A DNA stretch of 64,000 nt from Geothrix rubra (GTDB taxonomy: Bacteria; Acidobacteriota; Holophagae; Holophagales; Holophagaceae): positions 1 through 64,000 of the forward strand of contig NZ_BSDD01000002.1 in assembly GCF_030268065.1 (NCBI RefSeq). The letters are read 5' to 3'. The notes beneath the pieces are model-generated. The model searched no databases. It saw only the letters and a program-made list of their open reading frames with translations, and was not told where the DNA came from. Numbering within the stretch: the first letter of the stretch is position 1; each line of letters begins with the position of its first letter. This document shows positions 51,930 to 59,873 of this stretch, one piece after another. The position numbers and the translations under genes were made by a program.

Positions 51930-54107
51930 ATGCGCCATCTGGCTCCGGCCCTTGCCTGCCTGCCCGTCCTGGCGGCCCAGGCGCCCAACCCGCCCCACCT
52001 GGCCATCCCCCGGCTGGCCCAGCCGCCGTCCATGGCCCGGGATGCGGACCTCTCCACCTGGAAGGGCGCCCTGGAGATCACCGATTTCGGCATGATCATG
52101 CCCGACGACAAGGGGGAGAACCGCTGGCCCACCATCGTCCACGTGGGCTGGGGGCCCGATGCCCTCTACGTGGCCGTGGAAGCCAAGGATCCCGACCCGG
52201 CCAAGATCCACGCCGCCCGCCACATGCGGGACACCAACAGCGGCGACTTCGACTTCGTGGGGGTGGATCTGGATCCTTCCGGCAAGGGCCAGAGCATCAT
52301 CCGTCTCTTCGTGACGCCCCTGGGGGGCCAGATCGACGAGATCATGACCGACAGCACCGGGGAGAACAGCTCCTACGACTGCCTGTGGGACTCCACCGGC
52401 GTGCTGACGCCGGACGGCTACGTCGTGAAGATGCGCGTTCCCTACAGCAGCCTGCGGCGGATGCCGGGCGAGTGGGCCATGCGTTTCCTGCGCATCATCC
52501 CCCGGGAGCGGCGCTACGGCATCTCCTGGCCGCGCATGAGCAAGGACATCCAGTGCGACATCTGCCAGATGGCCCGGGTCTCCGGGGCGCCGGTGACGGA
52601 GCCGGGATCGCCCTTCCTGCTCATCCCCTTCGCCACCTTCAACCGCACCCAGACGCTGGAGGCGGATCCCGGTGCGCCCGCGCAGAGCAAGACCCAGCTC
52701 GGCGCGGACCTCCGCTACGCCACGACCGCCCTCACCCTGGAAGGCACCTACCGGCCCGACTTCGCCACGGCGGACGCGGATGTGGACCCGCTCCAGATCA
52801 ACAGCCGGTTCAAGGTCTTCTACCCGGAGCGCCGCCCCTTCTTCCTGGAGGGCATGGATCTCCTCGGTCCCGTGGGGGCCCAGCGCCAGTTCTTCAGCCG
52901 CTCCATCCAGAACCCCCTCTACGGCGTGAAGGCCTCGGGCCAGGCCTCCCTGGCCAGCTGGACCGTCGTCCACGCCAAGGACCAGGACGGCGGGCTCCTC
53001 CTCGGCGCCAACGGGGCCGCAGGCGTGGACGGGATGGCCACCCGGGACACGGCGGCGGCCATGCGGTTCGAGCTGGACGGCCGCGGATCGGGGCTCTCCC
53101 TCCTCGGCACCGACAAGCGGCTGCAGGGCGGTCCCGACGCCACCGGGGGCCAGAGCGGCGGCATCTACCTGGACCAGTACCTCGGCACCGAGTTCCACTT
53201 CATCGGGAGCGCCCTGGCCGCCACGTCGCGCCTGCCCCAGGCGGACGGCACCACCCTTTCGCAGCGGGGGACCTCGACCTACGCCGAGCTGGACTGGAAC
53301 ACGCGCCACTGGTTCGCCTCCGCCAACAGCCAGACCACCAGCCCTGGGCTGGTGCTGGTGTCGGGCTTCACGGACCTCCAGGGCTACCGGCAGCAGAACG
53401 CAACCTTCGGGTGGCAGGGCACCTGGAACGGCGGCCGGTTCTCCCAGGCCAACGCCAGCCTCCGCGGGCGCCACCTCGAATGGTGGGACGGCCACCCCTT
53501 CGACCGCGCCGTGGGCCTGAGCGCTTACGTGGAGACCGCCGGACGCTGGGCCTGGAGCCTGGATTGGGACGTGGCCGGGCGCACCTGGGCCGACGACGAG
53601 GTCACATCGAACGCCACGCGGAACATCAACATGGCGCTGAGCTGGAAGAAGTACGGTTGGGCCCAGCTGCTCCTGCGGCGCGTCATGGGCCGCACCATCG
53701 ACCTGGCCTCCGGCGCCCCCGCCCGCCTCCGGACCACCAGCTTCACCTCGAACGGCGCCATCGGCGACGTGTGCTACCAGTTCACCGCCCAGAGGACCGA
53801 TCTGGACCGCGAATCCGACAGCCTCCGGCTGGTGCGGGCCCGCAAGCTCTCCACCACGGCCACCTACCAGATGCCCCGGTTCTTCTACCTGAAGGCCCAG
53901 GCCTTCGTGGTGCGCTACGACGGCTCCGAATTCGAAGGCGTGGACAAGTACCTCAAGGCCTTCCTCGGCTGGCAGCCCAACGCCTTCACCAACGCCTACC
54001 TGGGCTGGTCGGGCCAGCGGCACCGGGACCCCCTGGCGGTGATCCCCACCGAGCGCATGGTGGAGCGGGGCCTCTTCGCGAAAGTGGCCTACGCCTTGCA
54101 GTTCTGA
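51930..54107 (+). CDS. DUF5916-like outer-membrane protein with carbohydrate-binding-like domain
   Basis: The 725-residue protein has a short signal peptide (1-16). Residues about 30-215 resemble the CBM9/DOMON-like module of DUF5916 proteins ('WPTIVHVGWGPDALYVAVEAKDPDP', 'DFDFVGVDLDPSGKG', 'GYVVKMRVPYSSLR'). The rest shows alternating short strands with aromatic ends and 'RFKVFYPERRPFFLEGMDLLG', consistent with an outer-membrane beta-barrel. Function is unknown. A weak hairpin (CCCCG 51903-51907 with CGGGG 51918-51922, then ATCTTT) right before the start may end rimO transcription. Confidence 0.85.
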   Translation: MRHLAPALACLPVLAAQAPNPPHLAIPRLAQPPSMARDADLSTWKGALEITDFGMIMPDDKGENRWPTIVHVGWGPDALYVAVEAKDPDPAKIHAARHMRDTNSGDFDFVGVDLDPSGKGQSIIRLFVTPLGGQIDEIMTDSTGENSSYDCLWDSTGVLTPDGYVVKMRVPYSSLRRMPGEWAMRFLRIIPRERRYGISWPRMSKDIQCDICQMARVSGAPVTEPGSPFLLIPFATFNRTQTLEADPGAPAQSKTQLGADLRYATTALTLEGTYRPDFATADADVDPLQINSRFKVFYPERRPFFLEGMDLLGPVGAQRQFFSRSIQNPLYGVKASGQASLASWTVVHAKDQDGGLLLGANGAAGVDGMATRDTAAAMRFELDGRGSGLSLLGTDKRLQGGPDATGGQSGGIYLDQYLGTEFHFIGSALAATSRLPQADGTTLSQRGTSTYAELDWNTRHWFASANSQTTSPGLVLVSGFTDLQGYRQQNATFGWQGTWNGGRFSQANASLRGRHLEWWDGHPFDRAVGLSAYVETAGRWAWSLDWDVAGRTWADDEVTSNATRNINMALSWKKYGWAQLLLRRVMGRTIDLASGAPARLRTTSFTSNGAIGDVCYQFTAQRTDLDRESDSLRLVRARKLSTTATYQMPRFFYLKAQAFVVRYDGSEFEGVDKYLKAFLGWQPNAFTNAYLGWSGQRHRDPLAVIPTERMVERGLFAKVAYALQF

Positions 54108-54127
54108 GAACGGGCTAGACTAGGCGG

Positions 54128-54796
54128 ATGCTGGAGCTCCGCGACATCACCCGCGCCTACGAACTCGGCGGCGAGCGCGCCGGCGTGTTCGGGGTGTCGC
54201 TGGACGTGCCGGCCGGCTGCCTGGCGGTGCTGGCCGGCCCGAGCGGCAGCGGCAAGACCACCCTGCTCCAGCTGGCCGGCCTCCTGGACCGGGCGGATGC
54301 GGGCACCATCACCCTGGATGGACAGGAAGTGTCCAGTCTGCACGAGCGGGATCGCTGCGACCTGCGCCTGCGCCGGCTGGGCTTCGTCTTCCAGGCCTTC
54401 AACCTGGTGCCGGTGCTGTCGGCCCTGGAGAATGTCATGCTGCCGCTCCAGTTGCAGGGCCTCCCGGAGACGCAGGCCCGGCAGCGGGCCGAGGCCGCCC
54501 TCGACCGCGTGGGCCTGGCGGACCGGCGGCACCACCGCCCCGGCCAGCTCAGCGGGGGCCAGCAGCAGCGGGTGGCCATCGCCCGGGCCCTGGCGCCGGA
54601 CCCCCTGCTGGTGCTGGCGGACGAGCCCACCGCCAGCCTGGATCACGCCCACGGGGGCCCCCTCATGGACCTGATGGCCGACCTGGCCCGGGAGCGCGGC
54701 ACCGCCTTCCTCGTGGCCAGCCACGACCCCGCCGTCATCGCCCGGGCCCACCGGGTCTTCCGCCTGGTGGACGGGCGACTGGCCGGGGCCCCATGA
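54128..54796 (+). CDS. ABC transporter ATPase, LolD-like
   Basis: The 222-residue protein has all ABC motifs: Walker A GPSGSGKTT (near 38-46), Q-loop 'FVFQAFNLVP', signature LSGGQQQR, Walker B 'LLVLADEPTASLD' and the H-loop 'VASHDP'. It matches the MacB/LolD class that powers FtsX-type permeases. It overlaps the next gene by four bases (ATGA), so the two form one exporter, likely for lipoproteins or peptides. Confidence 0.94.
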   Translation: MLELRDITRAYELGGERAGVFGVSLDVPAGCLAVLAGPSGSGKTTLLQLAGLLDRADAGTITLDGQEVSSLHERDRCDLRLRRLGFVFQAFNLVPVLSALENVMLPLQLQGLPETQARQRAEAALDRVGLADRRHHRPGQLSGGQQQRVAIARALAPDPLLVLADEPTASLDHAHGGPLMDLMADLARERGTAFLVASHDPAVIARAHRVFRLVDGRLAGAP

Positions 54797-56037
54797 TCCT
54801 CGCCCGCCTGGCCCTTCGGAACCTGCTGCGCCAGCGGCGGCGGACCGCCCTCACGCTGATGGTGGTGGTGGCCGGCTTCCTGGCCCTCAGCCTGGCCGGG
54901 GGCTTCATGGCCCAGACCTTCCAGGGCCTGTCGGACGCCGCCATCCGCGGCGGCCTGGGCCACCTCCAGGTGCTCCCGGCGGGGAACCTGGACGGGGACG
55001 AAGCCCAGAGCCTGGAGCACGCCCTCCCCGACGGCGAGGCCCTGGCGGCGAAGTTGCGGCAGGATCCCGCCGTGGCCGAGGTGCTGCCCCGCATCCAGTT
55101 CATGGGCCTGCTCTCCAGCGGCCCCCGCAGCGTGGCGTTCCTGGGGACGGCGGTGGACCCGGTCCGCGAGCCCCGCTTCATGGCCTGCCTGGATGCCCTG
55201 AAGGACGGCGCGAAGGCCCCCGGGGGCGCCGGCTCCCGCTGGCTCTCCGCGGATCCCGCCGCGCGGGAGGCCATCCTCGGGACGGGCCTCGCCCGCAGCC
55301 TGGGCGCTTCCGTGGGGAGTTCGCTCACCCTCATGTCCACCACCCGGGACGGGGCCCTCAACGCCGTGGACGTGGAGGTGGTCGGCCTCCAGGACCTGGG
55401 GCTGAAGGAGCTGAACGACCGGGTGCTCACGGTAAGCCTGGCCACGGCCTCCCAACTGCTCGACGCCGGCCCCGCCCGTTCCCGTCTGTCCATCGTGCTC
55501 CGCCATCCCGGGGACACGGCCCGGGAGCTGGCCCGGCTCCAGGGGCGGCTCCCGGACACGTCGGTGAAGCCCTGGTTCGAGCTGGCCTCCTTCTACCGGC
55601 AGGTGAAGCTGCTGTACGTGGCCATCTTCGGCTTCATGGGCCTCGTGCTCTTCCTGGTGGTGCTGCTGGCCACCGCCAACACCCTGCTCATGTCCGTCAT
55701 GGAACGGATCCGGGAGTTCGGCGTCCTCCGGGCCATGGGCCTCCAGCCCGGGCAGCTGCTGTCGCTCCTCCAGTGGGAAGGCGCCTTCCTCGGCCTGCTG
55801 GGCAGCGCCCTGGGCCTGGCGGCGACGCTGCTGCTGCGGGCGGGCCTCAACGCCCTGCACCTGCAGATGCCCGCGCCCCCCGGCACCAGCCACGGCTACG
55901 AGCTGGACATCCACTTCGTGCCCCTGGTCTATGTCGCCGTGGCCGCGGGCCTGCAGGTCACGCTCCAGATCAGCGCGCTCTTCCCCGGCCTGAAGGCCGC
56001 CCGGCTGCGCATTGTGGAAGCCCTGAGGCACGTCTGA
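54793..56037 (+). CDS. FtsX-type ABC transporter permease, LolC/E-like
   Basis: The 414-residue protein has an N-terminal helix ('RTALTLMVVVAGFLALSLAGG'), a periplasmic domain (about 40-270) and three C-terminal helices ('AIFGFMGLVLFLVVLLATANTLLMSVMERIREFGVLRAMGLQPGQLL'). That is the FtsX/LolC/LolE layout. Coupled to the upstream ATPase by ATGA overlap. It could also be a MacB-like antimicrobial exporter; no adaptor gene is adjacent. Confidence 0.92.
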   Translation: MILARLALRNLLRQRRRTALTLMVVVAGFLALSLAGGFMAQTFQGLSDAAIRGGLGHLQVLPAGNLDGDEAQSLEHALPDGEALAAKLRQDPAVAEVLPRIQFMGLLSSGPRSVAFLGTAVDPVREPRFMACLDALKDGAKAPGGAGSRWLSADPAAREAILGTGLARSLGASVGSSLTLMSTTRDGALNAVDVEVVGLQDLGLKELNDRVLTVSLATASQLLDAGPARSRLSIVLRHPGDTARELARLQGRLPDTSVKPWFELASFYRQVKLLYVAIFGFMGLVLFLVVLLATANTLLMSVMERIREFGVLRAMGLQPGQLLSLLQWEGAFLGLLGSALGLAATLLLRAGLNALHLQMPAPPGTSHGYELDIHFVPLVYVAVAAGLQVTLQISALFPGLKAARLRIVEALRHV

Positions 56038-56149
56038 GCCCCCCGGGTGATGGAGCAGGCTGCGGGGCAGCCTGCGGAATCGGGACCTGGGGAGGCTCAG
56101 CGTCACGACAGGGTGGGTGGGAGCCGGCGGAGTGCCCTACCATCAGCCC

Positions 56150-56698
56150 ATGGAACCCGACCGCGCCCCTGCACCCGCCCCCCGCCCCGCCTGGTGGATC
56201 GCCACCGGCCTCGGCAGCGGTCGCCTGCGGCCGGCGCCCGGCACCTGGGGCAGCCTCGCGGGGCTGCTGGCCTGGCTGGTCCTGGTCCGGCTCTTGCGGC
56301 CCTGTCCCCCGCAGATCGCGATCCCCGCAGCCCTGGCGGCCCCCGTGGGGCTGACGGCCCTCGCCATCTGGGCCTCGGGACGGGTGGTGGCGGAGACCGG
56401 CGAGAAGGATCCCGGCTACATCGTGGCGGACGAATGGGCCGGCCAGTGGTTCGCCCTCACGCCCCTGCTCTTCGCCGGTGCCCTCCGGCCCCAGCCCTGG
56501 GGCCCGTGGCTCCTCCGGCTGGCGGTCCCCTTTCTCCTGTTCCGCCTCTTCGACATCTGGAAGCCCGGGCCGGTGGACGCGGCCCAGCGGCTGCCGGGCG
56601 GCTGGGGCGTGGTGCTGGACGACGTGGTGGCGGGCCTCCTGGCCGCACTCCTGGCCTGGCCCCTGGACCTGGGGCTGCGGTCCCTCCTGCTCCGCTGA
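56150..56698 (+). CDS. pgpA: Phosphatidylglycerophosphatase A
   Basis: PgpA dephosphorylates phosphatidylglycerol phosphate in lipid synthesis. The 182-residue membrane protein has the motifs 'PAPGTWGSLAGLLAW', 'YIVADEWAGQW' with catalytic Asp and Glu, 'FRLFDIWKPGPVDAAQRLPGGWGVVLDDVVAG'. Four hydrophobic helices are present. The start at 56150 is preferred over an in-frame ATG 33 bases upstream because that extension is not conserved-looking. Confidence 0.93.
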   Translation: MEPDRAPAPAPRPAWWIATGLGSGRLRPAPGTWGSLAGLLAWLVLVRLLRPCPPQIAIPAALAAPVGLTALAIWASGRVVAETGEKDPGYIVADEWAGQWFALTPLLFAGALRPQPWGPWLLRLAVPFLLFRLFDIWKPGPVDAAQRLPGGWGVVLDDVVAGLLAALLAWPLDLGLRSLLLR

Positions 56699-56755
56699 CC
56701 CCGCTGGTCCGGGCCGCTGAATGGGCCCATGCTTCACGGACATCCCGGAGTTCCC

Positions 56756-57208
56756 ATGCGTTCCCTCCTGTTCCTCTTCCTGGCGGCCGGCCTCGGCGCT
56801 GCGACCCCGCAGGTGCGGATCCTGTCCGCCGAGCTGCTGGTCGGCCCCGGCCGTGAGCCCAGGCCCGGCGACGCGCCCTTCCGGCCCCGCCTGGAGCTGG
56901 AGGTCGCGGTGGAGGGGCTGGCGGCGGGCACGGCCCCTGAATTCCGGGTCTGGCGCGGTCCCGCCGGGGATGCATCGCGTCGGCTCCCTCTGGGGGTCCG
57001 GGGCCTGAGGCGGATCCAGGCCGAATCCGTGGCCCCGGAGGGGGCCGGCCGCTACCGGATCCTGGCGTCGACGGAGCCCGCGGCCGGGGACCTCGGCCGG
57101 GTCATCGTGGATCTCCAGGTCCGGGGCCGCCGGGCGGCGCGGGCCATCGCCCCCCTCCGGCTCCGGGCCCTCCCGGCCCCGCGGCCCCGGGCCGATCCGC
57201 GATCCTGA
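56756..57208 (+). CDS. Secreted hypothetical protein
   Basis: I do not recognise this 150-residue protein. GGAG precedes the start at 56756. Residues 1-17 are a signal peptide ('SLLFLFLAAGLGAA'), and the mature part has short strands ('LELEVAVEGLAAG', 'RYRILAST', 'RVIVDLQVRG') like a single Ig-like or beta-sandwich domain. It is very Arg/Gly/Pro-rich, as high-GC orphan proteins often are. It precedes another secreted protein gene by 47 bases. Confidence 0.62.
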   Translation: MRSLLFLFLAAGLGAATPQVRILSAELLVGPGREPRPGDAPFRPRLELEVAVEGLAAGTAPEFRVWRGPAGDASRRLPLGVRGLRRIQAESVAPEGAGRYRILASTEPAAGDLGRVIVDLQVRGRRAARAIAPLRLRALPAPRPRADPRS

Positions 57209-57255
57209 ACTTGCCGCGCCGCCTTCCGCGGCGCACCCTTGGCGCAGGGGGTCCC

Positions 57256-57867
57256 ATGCGCGCGCTGCCCGCCGTCCTCGTCCCGCTGCTCGGTTGGGGG
57301 ATGGCTGCGCCGCCCCTCCACGCCCAGCACTGGGAGGCCTCGGCGCTGGGGATCTGGCAGACCCAGACCAGTTCCACCTACTGGAACCAGGGCACCGCCT
57401 CCGCCTGGGGCGTGCGCGGCGCCTGGCTGGCGCCCCGGGACGGCGCGAACCGCCTGCGGGTGGAGGTGGCCTGGACCGCCCCGGCCCGCTGGGAGGCGCG
57501 GGGGACGGACGGCTCCCAGGCCGAGCTCCGGGCGCAGAGCGCCGCCCTCGGCGTGGCGCGGGAGACCTGGTTCATGGAGGACCGGTTCTGCTTCTCCGTG
57601 GCCCTGGATCTCCGGAACACCTGGCTGGAATCCACCCAGGGCGCAGCCCCGCGGATGACGAACCACCTGCCCCAGGTCTGGATGCGGCTCGGCGTGGGCG
57701 TCCGGGCGTGGGCCTTCAACCGGCCCGACCGGCTGACCTCGGACGAACCCGCCCGCTACGCCCTCCTCCGCCTCGAGCTGGGCGAGGCCGCCCCCCGGGG
57801 TCCCAGCACCACCGACGAGCTGCTGCCCCAGCGGGAGGTCACCCTGGTCTGCGGCGTTCGGTTCTGA
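57256..57867 (+). CDS. Probable outer-membrane beta-barrel protein
   Basis: The 203-residue protein has a signal peptide (1-24). It then shows eight or so amphipathic strands with aromatic ends ('WEASALGIWQTQTS', 'GVRGAWLAPRDGANRLRVEVAWT', 'MRLGVGVRAWAF', 'REVTLVCGVRF'). It ends in Phe, as many outer-membrane barrels do. No family is evident. It follows the secreted hypothetical gene in the same direction. Confidence 0.7.
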   Translation: MRALPAVLVPLLGWGMAAPPLHAQHWEASALGIWQTQTSSTYWNQGTASAWGVRGAWLAPRDGANRLRVEVAWTAPARWEARGTDGSQAELRAQSAALGVARETWFMEDRFCFSVALDLRNTWLESTQGAAPRMTNHLPQVWMRLGVGVRAWAFNRPDRLTSDEPARYALLRLELGEAAPRGPSTTDELLPQREVTLVCGVRF

Positions 57868-57934
57868 TTCGAGGGCTGCCCGGGGAGGGACCCCGCGAAC
57901 CGGCGGCGAGCAGGCGGCCCCTCCCTCGTTGAGG

Positions 57935-59680
57935 TCAGCCGGCGGTCTCCGCCAGCAGCTGGCGCCACACCAGGGGCTCGCTGAGCTGGCCGGCCTCGTT
58001 GAAGTGCCGGCTCTCGATGAGGTAGCGGTAGCCCTGCTCCGTGAGGAAGAGCTGCCGGTTCCGGGCGAACTCCTGCTCGGTGGTGTCCCGGCTGATGAGG
58101 GAATAGAAGTAGCTCACGTTCCGGTCGTCCTTGGGCCGGAGGATGCGGCCCAAACGCTGGGCCTCCTCCTGCCGCGACCCGAAGGTCCCGCTCACCTGGA
58201 TGGCCACGGAGGCGTCCGGCAGGTCGATGGCGAAGTTGGCCACCTTGCTCACGATGAGCACCCGGAGCTGGCCCTCGCGGAACTGCCGGTACAGCACCTC
58301 GCGTTCCCGCTCCGGCGTCTGGCCTGTCAGCACCGGGGCGTTCAGCCGCTCGCCCAGGATGCGCAGCTGTTCCAGGTACTGGCCGATGATGAGCACGTTG
58401 TCGCCGGGATGCCCCGCCAGCAGCTCGTCCACCACGGCCAGCTTGAGGCTGTTCTCGGAGGCGATGCGGAAGCGCTGCCGCTGGTCCGCCACGGCGTACT
58501 CCATGCGTTCCACCGTGGGCAGGGGCACGCGGATCTCCAGGCAGTGGGCCGTGGCGATGAAACCGTCCTTCTCGAGCATCTTCCAGGGCACGTCCACCCG
58601 CTTGGGGCCGATCAGGCTGAAGACGTCCTCCTCCTTGCCGTCCTCACGCACGAGGGTCGCGGTCAGGCCCAGGCGCCGCTTGGCCTGCAGCTCTGCCACC
58701 GCCCGGAACACCGGCGCGGGCAGCATGTGCACCTCGTCGTAGATCACCAGGCCCCAGTTGGCGGCCTCGAAGAGCTTGAAGTGCTCGAAGGGGCCCGTCT
58801 TGCTCTTGCGGTAGGTGAGGATCTGGTAGGTGGCGATGGTGACCGGCTTGATCTCCTTGGTGTCGCCCGTGTAGAGGCCCACCTGGTCGTCCGTCAGGGT
58901 GGTCTTGTCCAGCAGCTCCTGCTTCCACTGCTTCACCGCGGTGCCGTTCGTCGTCAGCACCAGGGTGTGGGTCTTGAGCCGCTCCATGCAGCCGATGCCG
59001 ATGACGGTCTTGCCGGCGCCGCAGGGCAGCACCAGCACGCCCGCGCCGCCATCCGGCCCGCCGCCGGCATGGAAGACGTCCACGGCGGCCTTCTGGTAGT
59101 GGCGCAGGCCGAAGGGCTTGCCGCTCTGCTTCAGGGCCGGGGCCAGCTCGAAGGGCAGCGGGTCGCCGGGCTTGTAGCCGGCCATGTCCTGGACGGGATG
59201 CCCCAGCCGGATGAGCTGGAGCTTCACCTCGCCGCGCATGCCGCTGTTCAGGAAGATGCCCTTCTCGTCGGGATAGGGTTCGGCCAGGAGGCCCTGCAGG
59301 GACTTCTGGTTCTCCAGCTCCCAGAAGAGGCCGCGGTCGTCCATCTCCAGGGCCAGCCGGTCGCCCTTGGCCACGAGGCGGAGCTTGCCGTAGCGGGTGC
59401 CGTGGTCCTCGATCTCCTGGAGCAGGTTCTGGGGCACGGGGTACTTGGACCAGCGCTCCAGGGTGTCCAGCATGTCCTGGCAGGCCACGCCCGAGGCCGA
59501 GGCGTTCCAGAGGCTCAGGGGGGTGATGCGGTAGGTGTGGATGTGCTCGGGGCTCTTCACCAGCTCCGCGAAACGCGCCAGCTCGTCGCGCACCTGCTCG
59601 AAGGCCGGGTGGGCCACCTCCAGCAGAAGCGTCCGGTCGCTCTGCACGATCAGGGGGTTGTCGGGGCGGAGGGCGATCAC
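57935..59680 (-). CDS. XPB-like DNA repair helicase
   Basis: XPB is a superfamily 2 helicase known from nucleotide excision repair; bacterial forms exist in mycobacteria and others. The 581-residue protein has an N-terminal damage-recognition-like region (1-190), Walker A 'LPCGAGKTVIG', the DEVH box (IYDEVHMLPA), the RED motif ('TLVREDGKEEDVF') and 'FGSRQEEAQRLGRILRP' motif VI. The thumb insert between the RecA lobes is present. It acts as a 3'-5' helicase in the known examples. It stands alone. Confidence 0.93.
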   Translation of the reverse strand: MIALRPDNPLIVQSDRTLLLEVAHPAFEQVRDELARFAELVKSPEHIHTYRITPLSLWNASASGVACQDMLDTLERWSKYPVPQNLLQEIEDHGTRYGKLRLVAKGDRLALEMDDRGLFWELENQKSLQGLLAEPYPDEKGIFLNSGMRGEVKLQLIRLGHPVQDMAGYKPGDPLPFELAPALKQSGKPFGLRHYQKAAVDVFHAGGGPDGGAGVLVLPCGAGKTVIGIGCMERLKTHTLVLTTNGTAVKQWKQELLDKTTLTDDQVGLYTGDTKEIKPVTIATYQILTYRKSKTGPFEHFKLFEAANWGLVIYDEVHMLPAPVFRAVAELQAKRRLGLTATLVREDGKEEDVFSLIGPKRVDVPWKMLEKDGFIATAHCLEIRVPLPTVERMEYAVADQRQRFRIASENSLKLAVVDELLAGHPGDNVLIIGQYLEQLRILGERLNAPVLTGQTPEREREVLYRQFREGQLRVLIVSKVANFAIDLPDASVAIQVSGTFGSRQEEAQRLGRILRPKDDRNVSYFYSLISRDTTEQEFARNRQLFLTEQGYRYLIESRHFNEAGQLSEPLVWRQLLAETAG

Positions 59681-59763
59681 GGCGGAGGCGAGTCCAAATC
59701 TTTGAGCCTAGAAGCCATGGCCGGAACGGTCAATGAACGCCCTCGATCCCCCCGAGGGACGGG

Positions 59764-59861
59764 TTAAGGAATTGTCAGGAGATCCCGAAAAGGCCCAGAC
59801 GTATAGTTTGGGATCGTCCCCGTCCGGTTGGTGCCTCTGGCCATGACCGGGCGCCTTTTTT
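59764..59861 (+). promoter_or_regulatory. Leader with shared motif, hairpin and pre-ribosome-site terminator
   Basis: Order: motif TTAAGGAATTGTCAG (59764-59778); inverted repeat GATCCC (59781-59786) / GGGATC (59810-59815); a terminator hairpin GGTGCC (59830-59835) / GGCGCC (59850-59855) with T6 (59856-59861), twelve bases before the start codon. An alternative stem, GTCCGGT (59822-59828) / ACCGGGC (59846-59852), would exclude the terminator stem. No known riboswitch core is recognisable. Confidence 0.6.
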
Positions 59862-59873
59862 CTGGAGCCACCG

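Noticed and set aside
59781-59873. A cyclic-di-GMP (GEMM) riboswitch before the dockerin gene
   Set aside because: The conserved GEMM core (GCAAAGCC-type and receptor segments) is not present; only the terminator-like expression platform is seen.
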